A stretch of 64,000 bases of DNA, taken from contig NZ_FMZU01000018.1 in assembly GCF_900101545.1 (NCBI RefSeq), positions 62,001-126,000 of the forward strand, written 5' to 3'. Below the pieces are notes generated by a model. The model worked only from the letters and a program-made list of their open reading frames with translations. It was not told the origin of the DNA and did not search any database. Source of the DNA: Variovorax sp. CF079 (GTDB lineage: Bacteria; Pseudomonadota; Gammaproteobacteria; Burkholderiales; Burkholderiaceae_C). Numbering within the stretch: position 1 is the stretch's first letter; each line of letters begins with the position of its first letter. A program made the position numbers and the translations under genes. This document shows, one piece after another, positions 28,855 to 39,844 of this stretch.

Positions 28855-29807
28855 ATGTCTCGTTTTCCCTTGTCCACCACCGACCGTTCTTCGTCTCCGG
28901 CCGCGTTGAGCCCGCAGTTGCTGCTGCGCGCCTCGATCGCCGTCGCGCTGATCACGATCGTGCTCAAGGGTGCGGCCGGCTGGCTGACGAACTCCATGGG
29001 CCTGATCTCGGACGCCATGGAGTCCTTCGTGAACCTGGCCAGCGCGATGTTCGCGCTCGCGATGGTCACGATCGCCGCGCGGCCGGCCGACGAAGACCAT
29101 CCCTATGGCCATCACAAGGCCGAATATTTCTCGTCGGGCTTCGAAGGCATCCTGATCATCGGCGCGGCCATCGCTATCCTCTGGGCGGCGGTGCTGCGGC
29201 TGCTCTCGCCCGAGCCGTTGGACAAGCTGGGCTGGGGCCTGGCGCTGTCGATCCTCAGTTCGGGCTTCAATGCCGCATTGGCTTTCGCGCTGTTTCGCGC
29301 GGCGCGCGTGCACCGCTCCATCGCACTGGAGGCCGATGGGAGGCACCTGCTGGCCGATGTCTGGACCTCGGCCGCGGTCGTGATCGGCATCGCCGCGGTC
29401 GGCCTCACGGGCTGGCTCTGGCTCGATCCGCTGCTCGCGATCGGCGTGGCGCTGAACATCGCGCGCGAAGGGGTGAAACTGGTGTGGCGTTCGTCGCAGG
29501 GGCTGATGGACGAGGCGCTCGACCCCGCGTCGCAGGCGCTGCTGCACGCCACGCTGGAAAGCTTTGCCGCCAGCGTGCCCGAGGGCGCGCAGCTTCGCTT
29601 CGACGACATCGCGACGCGCCGTGCCGGCCAGCGCCGCTTTGCCGACCTGCACATGCACGTGCCCGGCGACTGGTCGCTCGAGCGCGCAGCGGCCTTGCGC
29701 GATGCGCTCGAGCAGGCGCTGATGGACGCGGTGCCCGGCCTGCGCGTGACCATCCAGCTGCTGCCGCTGGGCATGGAAGCGCGCGCCACGCAGATCGAGG
29801 ACGACGC

Positions 29808-29811
<4 letters not shown>
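28855..29811 (+). CDS. cation diffusion facilitator family transporter
   Basis: A 318-residue inner-membrane metal efflux protein. Six helices are visible. The metal-site motifs are [10 protein letters not shown] in the second helix and HLLADVWTS in the fifth. The HHK of [14 protein letters not shown] is the family hallmark between helices 2 and 3. The cytoplasmic C-terminal domain (about 220-318) has [11 protein letters not shown]. Fe/Zn-type FieF relatives are nearest; the metal is not certain. ATG 28855 fits the family N-terminus. Confidence 0.88.
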
Positions 29812-30251
<440 letters not shown>

Positions 30252-30254
30252 GCT

Positions 30255-30707
30255 TCAGTAGGGGTTCTTGATGCCGAGCCGCGCGAGGATCTCGATCTCT
30301 CGCGCCTCCATCGCCTCGGCGTCGGCCTCACCAGTCTCGTGGTCCCAGCCCTGCGCATGCAGCGTGCCGTGCACCAGCAGGTGCGCATAGTGCGCGGCCA
30401 GTGTCTTGCGCTGTTCCTTCGCTTCACGCGCAACCACCGGCGCGCAGAGCACCAGATCCGCCATCACGACCGGGCTTTGTGCATAGTCGAAGGTCAGCAC
30501 GTTGGTCGCGTAGTCCTTGCCGCGGAATTCGCGGTTGAGCTGCTGGCCTTCCTCGGCATCGACGATGCGCACGGTGATCTCGCCGTCGGCATCGAGCGCA
30601 TGGCGGATCCAGCGCGCGACCTGGTGGCGCGGCAGCGCGGCGCGGTGGCGCGCCGCGTCGCGAAAGCGCGCGAACTGCAGCGACAGCGACAAGGCGGCGA
30701 GCGCCAT
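30255..30707 (-). CDS. ybeY: endoribonuclease YbeY
   Basis: A 150-residue metal-dependent RNase for 16S rRNA 3' maturation and ribosome quality control. The zinc motif [11 protein letters not shown] is intact, preceded by [17 protein letters not shown]. It lies one base after the phoH stop; phoH-ybeY is a widespread pair. The usual next gene, corC, is absent here because the dtd transcript converges. Confidence 0.95.
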   Translation of the reverse strand: MALAALSLSLQFARFRDAARHRAALPRHQVARWIRHALDADGEITVRIVDAEEGQQLNREFRGKDYATNVLTFDYAQSPVVMADLVLCAPVVAREAKEQRKTLAAHYAHLLVHGTLHAQGWDHETGEADAEAMEAREIEILARLGIKNPY

Positions 30708-30708
30708 C

Positions 30709-31656
30709 TCAGCGGCTCGCAGCGCGCTTGCGCGCACCGTCGTAGGCATCGACGATCCGCGCCACCAGTGGATGCCGCACCACGTCGGCGCTGGTGAAGT
30801 GCGTGATGGCAATGCCGTTGACGCGCCTGAGCACGCGTTCGGCATCGATCAGGCCACTCAGTTGCTCCTTGGGCAGGTCGATCTGGCTCACGTCACCGGT
30901 CACCACCGCCTTGGCGCCGAAGCCGATGCGCGTCAGGAACATCTTCATCTGCTCGGGCGTGGTGTTCTGCGCCTCGTCGAGGATCACGAAGGCATTGTTG
31001 AGCGTGCGGCCGCGCATGAAGGCAAGCGGCGCGATCTCCAGCGTGTTGCGCTCGAAGGCCTTCTGCACGCGATCGAAACCCATCAGGTCGTAGAGCGCGT
31101 CGTACAAGGGCCGCAGGTAGGGGTCGACCTTCTGCGTGAGGTCGCCGGGCAAAAAACCGAGCCGTTCGCCGGCTTCCACCGCGGGGCGCGTGAGCACGAT
31201 GCGCTGCACGGCGCTGCGCTCCAGCGCATCGACCGCGCAAGCCACGGCGAGGTAGGTCTTGCCGGTGCCGGCGGGGCCGATGCCGATCGTGATGTCGTGG
31301 TTGGCGATGTTGTCGAGGTAGACGCTCTGGTTGGGCGTGCGCGCACGCAGGTCGGTGCGGCGCGTGGCCAGCGTCACCGCGCCGTCGTCGGCCTCGGTCA
31401 TCGAGCTGTCGCCCGCCACCGTGAGCTGCACCACCGCCGCATCGATCGGGCGCTGGGCGATCTCGTAGAGCGCCTGCAGCACGTCCATCGCGCGCTGTGC
31501 GTTGAGCTTGGGCCCCTCGATCTTGAACTGCTCGTGCCGGTGCGCGATCTTGACGTTGAGCGCCTCCTCGATACGCCGCAGGTGCGCGTCGAGCGGCCCG
31601 CAGAGGTGCCCCAGGCGCGTGTTGTTGGGCGGGGCGAAGGTGTGTCGCAGAATCAC
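30709..31656 (-). CDS. ybeZ: PhoH family ATPase (YbeZ)
   Basis: A 315-residue RecA-like ATPase. Walker A is [11 protein letters not shown]; Walker B follows in [23 protein letters not shown], with [12 protein letters not shown]. The N-terminal KH-like part includes [17 protein letters not shown]. YbeZ partners YbeY in rRNA processing. Start is GTG 31656 (VILRHTF), the family N-terminus, with a weak ribosome site. Only 32 bases separate it from divergent ruvA. Confidence 0.94.
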   Translation of the reverse strand: MILRHTFAPPNNTRLGHLCGPLDAHLRRIEEALNVKIAHRHEQFKIEGPKLNAQRAMDVLQALYEIAQRPIDAAVVQLTVAGDSSMTEADDGAVTLATRRTDLRARTPNQSVYLDNIANHDITIGIGPAGTGKTYLAVACAVDALERSAVQRIVLTRPAVEAGERLGFLPGDLTQKVDPYLRPLYDALYDLMGFDRVQKAFERNTLEIAPLAFMRGRTLNNAFVILDEAQNTTPEQMKMFLTRIGFGAKAVVTGDVSQIDLPKEQLSGLIDAERVLRRVNGIAITHFTSADVVRHPLVARIVDAYDGARKRAASR

Positions 31657-31688
31657 GCGGATTTCATTTCAAAGCGAGAAGGGCACAC

Positions 31689-32261
31689 ATGATAGGCAAA
31701 CTCACCGGCATCCTGGCCGAACGCAATCCGCCGCAGGTGGTGGTGGACTGCAACGGCGTTGGCTACGAGGTCGACGTGCCGATGAGCACCTTCTACAACC
31801 TGCCTTCCACCGGCGAACGCGTTTCGCTGCTCACGCATTTCGTGGTGCGCGAGGATGCGCAGGTGCTCTACGGCTTCGGCAGCGCCGACGAGCGCGCCAC
31901 TTTTCGCCAGCTCATCAAGATCTCGGGTGTCGGACCGCGCATGGCGCTGGGCGTGCTGTCCGGCCTCAGCGTCGCCGAGCTCGCGCAGGCCATCACCCTG
32001 CAGGACGCGGGGCGGCTGGTGAAGATTCCCGGCATCGGCAAGAAGACCGCCGAGCGGCTCTTGCTCGAACTCAAGGGCAAGCTGGGCGCCGACATCGGCG
32101 CGCCTGCGCATGCGGCGACCGATGCGCAGGCCGACATCCTGCAAGCGCTGGTCGCGCTGGGCTACAGCGACAAGGAGGCCGCCGCCTCGCTCAAGGCCTT
32201 GCCGAAGGATGTGGCGGTGGGCGAAGGAATCAAGCTGGCGCTGAAGGCGCTGGCGAAGTAG
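31689..32261 (+). CDS. ruvA: Holliday junction branch migration protein RuvA
   Basis: A 190-residue protein that tetramerises on four-way junctions. Domain I is [20 protein letters not shown], domain II has two helix-hairpin-helix motifs ([19 protein letters not shown] and [23 protein letters not shown]), and domain III (about 140-190) contacts RuvB. ruvB is not adjacent but 6.5 kb away on the same strand. Confidence 0.96.
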   Translation: MIGKLTGILAERNPPQVVVDCNGVGYEVDVPMSTFYNLPSTGERVSLLTHFVVREDAQVLYGFGSADERATFRQLIKISGVGPRMALGVLSGLSVAELAQAITLQDAGRLVKIPGIGKKTAERLLLELKGKLGADIGAPAHAATDAQADILQALVALGYSDKEAAASLKALPKDVAVGEGIKLALKALAK

Positions 32262-32264
32262 CGT

Positions 32265-32843
32265 TCAGGCGTGGATCTTCTCGTGGCGCGCCAGCATCGC
32301 CACGAACTGCGCGAGTCGGCGTTCGCGCGTCTCTGCTTTCTTGGCAGTCTGTAGGCGCCACAGAATTGCATAGCGGTTGGCGGCATCCAGCGTCTCGAAG
32401 AAGGCGGCCGCGTGGCGATCGGCGTCGAGCGCGGCCTTCAGATCGGGCGGGATGGCGGACGTGCGTGCGCCGTCGTAGGCCGCTTCCCAGCGACCGTCCT
32501 TCTTCGCCCGATCGATCTGCGCCTTGCCGGCCGGCCGCATGCGCTTCTCCTTCACCAGCGTCATGGCCTTGTCGCGATTGATCTTCGACCAGACGCTCCT
32601 GGCCGACCTCGGCGTGAAGCGCTGCAGCCAGAAGCTGTCGTCATCGGCCTTCTTCCGGCCATCGATCCAACCCTGGCAAAGCGCTTCCTCGACCGCTTCG
32701 GCATAGCTCACCGAGCGCTCGCTGCTGTCCTTCTTCGCGAGGCGCAGCCACACGCCCGCCGATGTGGCGTGATGGGTGGCGAGCCACTTCTTCCATTGCG
32801 CCGCAGTCTCGAAAAATAGTGACGCCTCTTCGGATGCCGTCAT
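32265..32843 (-). CDS. YdeI/OmpD-associated family protein
   Basis: A 192-residue soluble protein. It contains SAGVWLRLAKKDSSERSVSYAEAVEEALCQGWIDG, then FWLQRFTPRSARSVWSKIN, and the C-terminal OmdA part with AALDADRHAAAFFETLDAANRYAILWRL. Family function is unsettled. Its ATG overlaps the stop of the cytidylyltransferase gene (ATGA), so it is the last gene of the lipid cluster, though it may be a passenger. Confidence 0.85.
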   Translation of the reverse strand: MTASEEASLFFETAAQWKKWLATHHATSAGVWLRLAKKDSSERSVSYAEAVEEALCQGWIDGRKKADDDSFWLQRFTPRSARSVWSKINRDKAMTLVKEKRMRPAGKAQIDRAKKDGRWEAAYDGARTSAIPPDLKAALDADRHAAAFFETLDAANRYAILWRLQTAKKAETRERRLAQFVAMLARHEKIHA

Positions 32844-33793
32844 GGAACCCACCAGTAGCGCAGTGCGTGGAAGTAGATCGGCGCCGCGAAGATCACCGAG
32901 TCGAGCCGGTCGAGCATGCCGCCGTGCCCTTCGATCATCGTGCCCCAGTCCTTGACGCCGCGGTCGCGCTTGATGGCCGACATCACCAGGCCGCCGAAGA
33001 AGCCCATCACGCAGATGGTCAGCGCCATCAGCGCCGCCTGCCAGGCATTGAAGGGCGTGGCCCAGTAGAGCGCGGCGCCCAGCGCGGTGGCGCTGGCCAC
33101 GCCGCCGATCAGGCCTTCCCAGGTTTTCGACGGCGAGAGCTCGGGCGCCACCTTGCGCCGGCCGAAGAGCTTGCCCCAGACGTACTGCAGAACGTCGCTG
33201 CCCTGCACCACGATCACGAGAAAGGCGATCAACAGCAGGTTGCGGCCTTCGAAGCCAGGGATCTGCAAGGTCAGCAGCGCCGGCACGTGGCTGATGCAGA
33301 ACACGCAGACCATCAGCCCCCACTGCACCTTGGACGTGCGCTCGAGGAAGCGCTTGGTGTCGCCGCCGACCGCGGCGAGGATCGGCAGCACCAGGAAGGC
33401 GTAGACCGGGATGAAGATCGAGTAGAGCCCGTACCACTCGATCCAGATCAGGAAGTACTGCACCGGCAGCGCGACGAAGAAGGCGAGCGCGATCGCATGG
33501 TGGTCGCCGCGCCGCGTATAGGCCAGGCTCATGAATTCGCGCAGCGCGTAGAACGAGATCAGGTAGAACAGCAGGATCACGCCGCCCTTGCCGAACGCGA
33601 AAGCGATGCCGATCACCGCGACCATCACCCACCATGCGTTGACGCGCGAGTTCAGGTTGTCGATCACCGAATGGGGCTGGCCCTGCGCCACGCGCCATTT
33701 GAGCAGCGCGCCGATGGCCGAGGCGAGGATCAGCACGCCGGCGACGCCGCCGAAGAGCGTGAGCGTGGTCTCGGTGGAGGCAGAGATGTTCAT
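32840..33793 (-). CDS. CDP-diglyceride synthase-like protein (YnbB-type CdsA)
   Basis: A 317-residue integral membrane protein with about eight helices. The CdsA signature is present: SPSKTWEGLIGG, later SAIKRDRGVKDWGTMIEGHGGMLDRLDS with its metal-binding acidic residues. Such enzymes make CDP-diacylglycerol from phosphatidate and CTP. The context (CDP-alcohol transferase, hydrolase/methyltransferase, PAP2/DSP fusion) equals E. coli ynbABCD, so this is probably the YnbB counterpart and not the housekeeping CdsA. ATGA overlaps at both ends. Confidence 0.88.
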   Translation of the reverse strand: MNISASTETTLTLFGGVAGVLILASAIGALLKWRVAQGQPHSVIDNLNSRVNAWWVMVAVIGIAFAFGKGGVILLFYLISFYALREFMSLAYTRRGDHHAIALAFFVALPVQYFLIWIEWYGLYSIFIPVYAFLVLPILAAVGGDTKRFLERTSKVQWGLMVCVFCISHVPALLTLQIPGFEGRNLLLIAFLVIVVQGSDVLQYVWGKLFGRRKVAPELSPSKTWEGLIGGVASATALGAALYWATPFNAWQAALMALTICVMGFFGGLVMSAIKRDRGVKDWGTMIEGHGGMLDRLDSVIFAAPIYFHALRYWWVP

Positions 33794-34479
33794 GATGGCG
33801 AGATCTCTTCCGCGCGGTCGTACTCGGGCCGCAGATCGAGCATCGCCGCGCGCGCCCGCGCGATGAACGCGTTCTTGTCTTCGTCTTCGGCCAGGCTGAT
33901 CGGCGTGCCGTAGCGCACGCTGCAGGCGAGCGGAATCGGCACCAGCGTGCCCTTGGGCAGCACGCGCTTGAGGTTTTCGATCCAAACCGGCACCAGCCGC
34001 ACCTGAGGACAGGCGCGGGCCAGGTGGTAGAGCCCGCTCTTGAGCGGCAGCAGCACCTCCTCGCCGATGTTGCGCGTGCCTTCGGGAAACATGATCAGCG
34101 AGTCGCCCGAGCGCAGCGCCTCGGTCATCTGGTCGACCGGGTTGGCCGCTTCGCCGCCGGCGGCGCTGCCGTCGCGGCGGATCATCAATGCGTTGAACAC
34201 GTCGCGGCCGATGAAGCGGCGCAGCGGCGAGGCGTCCCAGTAATCCTGCCCGGCCACCGGCCGTGTGAGCGCGCGCAGGTCCGGCGGCAGCGTGGCCCAC
34301 AGCAGCACGAAGTCGCCATGGCTGGTGTGGTTGGCGAAGTAGAGCGTCTGCTCGGCCTTCGGGCTGGTGCCGGCCCAGATGGCGCGCACGCCGGTCAGGA
34401 GCTTGGCGAAGACGACGATCAGCCAGGCCGAGACGACGGCCGCCGCCTTGCGCAGCCCGCCCGATTCGGAAGAACTCAT
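33790..34479 (-). CDS. lysophospholipid acyltransferase (PlsC-like)
   Basis: A 229-residue membrane-associated acyltransferase. The HX4D motif is in FANHTSHGDFVLL and the acceptor motif is IMFPEGTR. One N-terminal hydrophobic helix. It would acylate a lysophosphatidate-like glycerolipid, giving the phosphatidate used by the downstream CDP-diglyceride synthase. E. coli ynbABCD lacks this gene inside the operon. Confidence 0.88.
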   Translation of the reverse strand: MSSSESGGLRKAAAVVSAWLIVVFAKLLTGVRAIWAGTSPKAEQTLYFANHTSHGDFVLLWATLPPDLRALTRPVAGQDYWDASPLRRFIGRDVFNALMIRRDGSAAGGEAANPVDQMTEALRSGDSLIMFPEGTRNIGEEVLLPLKSGLYHLARACPQVRLVPVWIENLKRVLPKGTLVPIPLACSVRYGTPISLAEDEDKNAFIARARAAMLDLRPEYDRAEEISPS

Positions 34480-34507
34480 GACAACTCCTCGGGATTCATG
34501 CGTGGCC

Positions 34508-34945
34508 TCAGCGCCAGTCCTGCATCGCGAGCGCCATCGCGAAGACGATGGTCTGCGCGATGACCGCGATGCCGTGGCGCTGCACCAGTTGGCGAGTGCC
34601 GAGCACGCGATCGGTCAGCGGGCGCGAGCCGTCGCCACCGCGCCGCAGGCCGAGCTGTTCGAGCGCGCGGTCCATCGAGGGCAGCGACGCGATCGTCGCT
34701 GTCGCGAGCCCGTCGAACAGGGTTGCGTCGAACCGCAGGCGCAGCGCGAGGTAGCGCTCCGGCAGTCCGATCAACGCGACGGCCGCGTAGGCGATCCAGG
34801 CGGCCGAGCCCAGCGAGCGCCCCGTCAGAGCCAGCACCAGACCAGAGATGAAGGAAAGGGCAAGGCCCCAAAAGGCGAGCGCGTCGCTGGCGCGCAGCAA
34901 TCCGGCCGTGGCCGTGCACAGTGCGCGGTCGTTGTCGTCATTCAT
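34508..34945 (-). CDS. small membrane protein of the lipid cluster
   Basis: A 145-residue protein with about three hydrophobic helices (ALAFWGLALSFISGLVLAL, AAWIAYAAVALIGLP, IAVIAQTIVFAMALAM) around a polar middle. No family recognised. It overlaps the preceding gene's end by eight bases and sits 28 bases before plsC, so it is part of the operon. It may be a scaffold or regulator of the lipid enzymes; that is inference from position only. Confidence 0.72.
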   Translation of the reverse strand: MNDDNDRALCTATAGLLRASDALAFWGLALSFISGLVLALTGRSLGSAAWIAYAAVALIGLPERYLALRLRFDATLFDGLATATIASLPSMDRALEQLGLRRGGDGSRPLTDRVLGTRQLVQRHGIAVIAQTIVFAMALAMQDWR

Positions 34946-36272
34946 CGCGTGTCTTTCCCGAGGTGGCCAGTTGATCGAGCGCGGCGAGCCAGGCCGGGCG
35001 CAGCACGATCTGCGGGCGCGCGCGGCGCACCGCATCGTGCGCGAGCGCCATGGTGCCGGCGGCGCCGTGAACGCCGAGCCAGCCGATCACCGAGGCCGCG
35101 CTGCGCGAGAAGCCGAGCGCGCAGCAGACCCACACCGCCTGACCGCTGCGGCGCTGGCCCTCGATGACGGCGACGGCGCGTTGCAGCCGCAGTGCCGTCG
35201 GTACCGTGAGATCGAGCATCGGCACGCAGCGCGCGCCGGGCACCGGCAGCGTCTGCAGTTCGGCACAGAGGCTCAGAAGCCGCGGCCGTCCCGCGGCCTC
35301 CCACTCGGCGCGCGTCGGCAGGCGGCCGAGGCGCAGGCCGGGCGCCACTTCGACCGAGGCGGGCAGCCGCCGTGTCCAGAGCCACGCGTTGACGACGGCG
35401 CCCAGGCGGTAGGGCGCGAACAGCCAGCGCGCGGCCCAGTGCATGCGGCCGTGGTGGTCCATTTGGAAGCCGTGCGCGTCCAGGCCTGCGTAGTTCAGCG
35501 CCACCAGCGCGAGCGACAAGGCCGGCCACATCAGCCAGAGCGCGGCACCGCGCAGGCCGAGCGCCGCGGCGAAGAAGAGCAGCGCACCCGCCGCGTAGAA
35601 GCCGGCCAGCTTCCAGCGTTGCGGGCCGCGCGCGAGCCGCCAGGCGCGCGGCATCGCCAGCACGCGTTCGAGCGGCCAGAGCCAGACGCAGACCAGGCCC
35701 AGCAGCGCACCGGTCGGGATGTCGATGAAGTGGTGCTGCCAGGTGGTGAGCACCGAGGCGCAGATCGCAAAGGCCCAGACATGCAGCAGTGCGCGCGCCC
35801 AGCGCGTATGGATCAGGCGCCGGTACCAGTCCCACAGGATCACCGCCAGCGCGATGTGCAGCGAGGGCGCCTGGTTGAAGGGCTGATCGAAGCCGCGCAG
35901 CGCGTCGAACAGGAAGGCCGGTGCGCCCTCGACCGCCGGCTGCCCGAAGCTGAAGCGCAGCGGCCAGAGGATGAAGCAGCTGACCGCAAGAACCTGCGCT
36001 GTCAGCAGCCGCGCTGCATGTCGATCCAGCGTATGGCGGTCGCTCGCGAGAAAGAGCGACAGCGCATAGAAGGCATTGATGGTCCAGTACGGAAAGATGG
36101 TCCAGGGCCAGAAGGGCACGCCCCGCTCCCACTCGAACACCAGCACCGGCACGTGCGCGCGTGTTGCGGCCCACCAGTTGGCGAAGCCGTAGGTGGCATA
36201 GAACAGCGGACCGAGCAGCGCCAGCCAGGCGGCGGCGCGCTTCCAGGGCCGTGGTCCGCGCGAGGGTTTCAT
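34938..36272 (-). CDS. PAP2 phosphatase / dual-specificity phosphatase fusion (YnbD-like)
   Basis: A 444-residue fusion. The N-terminal part is a multi-helix PAP2 domain with FNQAPSLHIAL and TWQHHFIDIPTG, carrying the two catalytic histidines. It would dephosphorylate a lipid phosphate at the periplasmic face. The C-terminal part (about 300-444) is a dual-specificity phosphatase: C384 and R390 in CCALGFSRSA form the CX5R loop. E. coli YnbD has the same order and length (about 430 residues). ATG 36272 overlaps the upstream gene's stop (ATGA). Confidence 0.88.
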   Translation of the reverse strand: MKPSRGPRPWKRAAAWLALLGPLFYATYGFANWWAATRAHVPVLVFEWERGVPFWPWTIFPYWTINAFYALSLFLASDRHTLDRHAARLLTAQVLAVSCFILWPLRFSFGQPAVEGAPAFLFDALRGFDQPFNQAPSLHIALAVILWDWYRRLIHTRWARALLHVWAFAICASVLTTWQHHFIDIPTGALLGLVCVWLWPLERVLAMPRAWRLARGPQRWKLAGFYAAGALLFFAAALGLRGAALWLMWPALSLALVALNYAGLDAHGFQMDHHGRMHWAARWLFAPYRLGAVVNAWLWTRRLPASVEVAPGLRLGRLPTRAEWEAAGRPRLLSLCAELQTLPVPGARCVPMLDLTVPTALRLQRAVAVIEGQRRSGQAVWVCCALGFSRSAASVIGWLGVHGAAGTMALAHDAVRRARPQIVLRPAWLAALDQLATSGKTRDE

Positions 36273-38029
36273 GGACCGGTGCGTACGGCCAGCGAGACCG
36301 TGAAGATGCCCCATTCGTCGATGCGCTGGTCGATCTTGCGAAAGCCTGCCGCTTCGACCAGCTGGTCCATCTCGGCCTGCGTGCGGCGTCGCATGACCCA
36401 GGCATCGCCCTGGCGGTGGCTGGTGAGGGCGCGCGCGATCATCTCCAGTTGGGGGTGCCATGGCTGGCCTGTGTAGACCAGGTAGCCGCCGTCTTCCACC
36501 GCGTCGCCGACGCCGGCCAGCGAGCGGCTCACCATCTCGTTGTCGGGGAAGAGTTCGTAGAGGCCCGAGACCACCGCCAGCGTGGGCCGCGGCACCACGC
36601 TCGCGAGACCCAGGCGGTCGAAGGCATCGGCCTGGACGAACTGCGCGACATCTTCCAGGCCCTTCTCGGCGATCAGCGCGCGGCCGTCGTGCACGTTGAT
36701 GTCGCTGTAGTCGCGCAAGAGGATCGAGCCGGCCTTGACCGGACTGGCCTGCACCGCGTCGAGCACGTAGCGGCCGTGGCCGGCGGCAATGTCCATCAGG
36801 CGCACTTCGCGGTGCTGCTCGGCCAGTCGTTCCATCGCTTCGCGGAGCAGCTCTTCGACATGGACCTTGCGCTGCCGGATGCCGCGCCAGCCGATGGAAT
36901 TCAAGTAGGTTCTGTCGATGGAGCGACCGATCGGCCCGGCGCCTCGGGGCTCGTTGCGGTAGACATAGTCGAGCGTGCTGCCCGAATCGAAACCCGTCTC
37001 GTGCCCCAGCTTCACGCCGCGCGACAGCAGGCCGCCGAAGCGCAGGCTTCCACGGGTGATCGCCCAGTAGGCTCTGCGCGGCGACAGGGCGGGCAGCGGC
37101 TCGGCGAGCGCGCGCGATTCATCGGCGGTCTCGCCGCTCAGGTGGGCCGAGCGCAGGTCGACGGGTTGCGGCGCCTCGTCGAACAGGCGCAGGATGAATT
37201 CGCGGATCGCCTGCACCGCGGGCGCGCGGTCTTTCTCGCCCAGCGTGTCGTGGAAGAAGCCGGGCAATTCCAACTTGGTCTTGATCGCGCTACCGAGCCG
37301 ATCGAAGAACAGGTGCTGCGGCTTGTGATGCACCACCCAGTCGGCGCCGGAGATCAGCAGATGCACGGGCAGCGTGATCGCATTGGCATCCGCCACCACG
37401 CGATCGGCCGCCTCGTAAAGGCCCAGCAGGATGTTGACCGCGATCGGCCGCGAGATCAGCGGATCGCTTTCGTAGCTCGCGATGCGTTCGGGGTCGTGCG
37501 TGAGGAACTTCGCCTTCACGTAGCTGTTGACGAAGAACAGCCCGCGCAGCTTGTGCATGAGCCCGAGGCCGGCCCGCGCGAAGGGGACGTAAAGCTTGAC
37601 CTTGAAGGCCGGCGAAGCCAGCGTGAGCCCGCGCACCCGGGGCGCATAGTCGTGCGCCCAGGTCGCGACCAGCACCGCGCCCACGCTCTGCGCGATCACG
37701 TGGATGTCCTCGGGCGGCACGCCATGCGCGCTGGCGATGTGCTGGACGAAGGTCTGCACGTCGCGCACCGAGGTCGCGAAGCTCGGGCTGTAGCCGCGCT
37801 GGCCCGGGGACTTGCCGTGGCCGCGCGCATCCCAGGCGAAGAAATCGAAGTCCGGCAGATCGAGCTCGTCGACCAAATGCGCCATGCGTGCGCCGTGCTC
37901 GTGGCCGCGGTGGAACAGCACGATGGCGCCGCGCCGCGCGCTGCCCGTCGCCGGCCAGTGCCGGTAAAACAGCGACACGTCGTCGTGGGTGCTGAAGTGG
38001 TGTTCGTGTGGCACGCGGGCGTCGGTCAT
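36269..38029 (-). CDS. alpha/beta hydrolase-methyltransferase fusion (YnbC-like)
   Basis: A 586-residue fusion, nearly identical in length to E. coli YnbC. Residues 1-290 are a lysophospholipase-type alpha/beta hydrolase: oxyanion region LFHRGHEHG, DARGHGKS, nucleophile S115 in IAQSVGA. Residues about 330-586 are a class I methyltransferase (PF12147 type) with LMDIAAGHGRYVLDA as SAM site. It probably modifies a lipid or headgroup; neither substrate is known. The start ATG 38029 begins with the domain; the long in-frame upstream extension belongs to another gene's shadow. Confidence 0.87.
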   Translation of the reverse strand: MTDARVPHEHHFSTHDDVSLFYRHWPATGSARRGAIVLFHRGHEHGARMAHLVDELDLPDFDFFAWDARGHGKSPGQRGYSPSFATSVRDVQTFVQHIASAHGVPPEDIHVIAQSVGAVLVATWAHDYAPRVRGLTLASPAFKVKLYVPFARAGLGLMHKLRGLFFVNSYVKAKFLTHDPERIASYESDPLISRPIAVNILLGLYEAADRVVADANAITLPVHLLISGADWVVHHKPQHLFFDRLGSAIKTKLELPGFFHDTLGEKDRAPAVQAIREFILRLFDEAPQPVDLRSAHLSGETADESRALAEPLPALSPRRAYWAITRGSLRFGGLLSRGVKLGHETGFDSGSTLDYVYRNEPRGAGPIGRSIDRTYLNSIGWRGIRQRKVHVEELLREAMERLAEQHREVRLMDIAAGHGRYVLDAVQASPVKAGSILLRDYSDINVHDGRALIAEKGLEDVAQFVQADAFDRLGLASVVPRPTLAVVSGLYELFPDNEMVSRSLAGVGDAVEDGGYLVYTGQPWHPQLEMIARALTSHRQGDAWVMRRRTQAEMDQLVEAAGFRKIDQRIDEWGIFTVSLAVRTGP

Positions 38030-38043
38030 TCGGATTTCTCGTC

Positions 38044-38661
38044 TCAGGTGCGGGTTGCGGCGCCGGCTTCGGCCAGCGCGCGGCGGATGCGGTTGACGAT
38101 GGTCCAGGCCACCAGCACCGCGACGATCGGCATGAGCCATGCACTCCATGCCGGCAGCGGGCCGCCGAGCGCGATGTAGAGGCCGAGCGCACCGAACACG
38201 AAGGCCCGGTCGCTCTTGCCGAGCGGACCGTCGTAGCGGCGCGAGGCGCCCACCGTCGGGCCCAGCGCGCCGGTGAACTCGCTCAAGCCCGCCAGCACGA
38301 TCACGACGCCGACCCAGAAGGGGCTGAACGGTGCGACCAGCGCGAAGGGCAGGTAGAGCGCCGCATCGGAGAGCACGTCGGTCAGCTCGTTGAGAAAGGC
38401 GCCGAGCGCGCTCTGCTGGTTGTGCTCGCGCGCCAGCATGCCGTCGATCGCGTTGAAGGCCATGCGCAGGAACATCCAGAGCGGGATCAGCGCGAAGGCG
38501 GCCGGAGAGGGCGCGGCGAAGAAGAGCCAGAGGCCGAGCGCGACCGAGATCGCGCAGGCCGCCACGGTGACCTGGTTGGCCGTGACGCCCATGGCGTGCA
38601 GGCGCACGACCAGCGGCCGCAGCAGGGCCTGGAATCGCGGCTTCAGTTCGTAGATCGACAC
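38044..38661 (-). CDS. CDP-alcohol phosphatidyltransferase (YnbA-like)
   Basis: A 205-residue integral membrane enzyme. The CDP-alcohol transferase motif is complete: [15 protein letters not shown], then [11 protein letters not shown]. It condenses CDP-diacylglycerol with an alcohol headgroup whose identity is unknown. Start GTG 38661 has GAGGAGGG about ten bases upstream; earlier in-frame codons run into the divergent ruvB gene. First gene of the ynb-like operon. Confidence 0.9.
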   Translation of the reverse strand: MSIYELKPRFQALLRPLVVRLHAMGVTANQVTVAACAISVALGLWLFFAAPSPAAFALIPLWMFLRMAFNAIDGMLAREHNQQSALGAFLNELTDVLSDAALYLPFALVAPFSPFWVGVVIVLAGLSEFTGALGPTVGASRRYDGPLGKSDRAFVFGALGLYIALGGPLPAWSAWLMPIVAVLVAWTIVNRIRRALAEAGAATRT

Positions 38662-38776
38662 GCTTCTCGTACCCTCCTCGGTCGCGCATTCTGCACGAGG
38701 CATCCGTCTCGGAGGCCCCGGTGCTGCACTCGGATGGCCGTTCGGCCGACTAAACTGTTCCTTCAGCCTACCGCCC

Positions 38777-39832
<1,056 letters not shown>

Positions 39833-39844
39833 GGGTCTTTTTTC

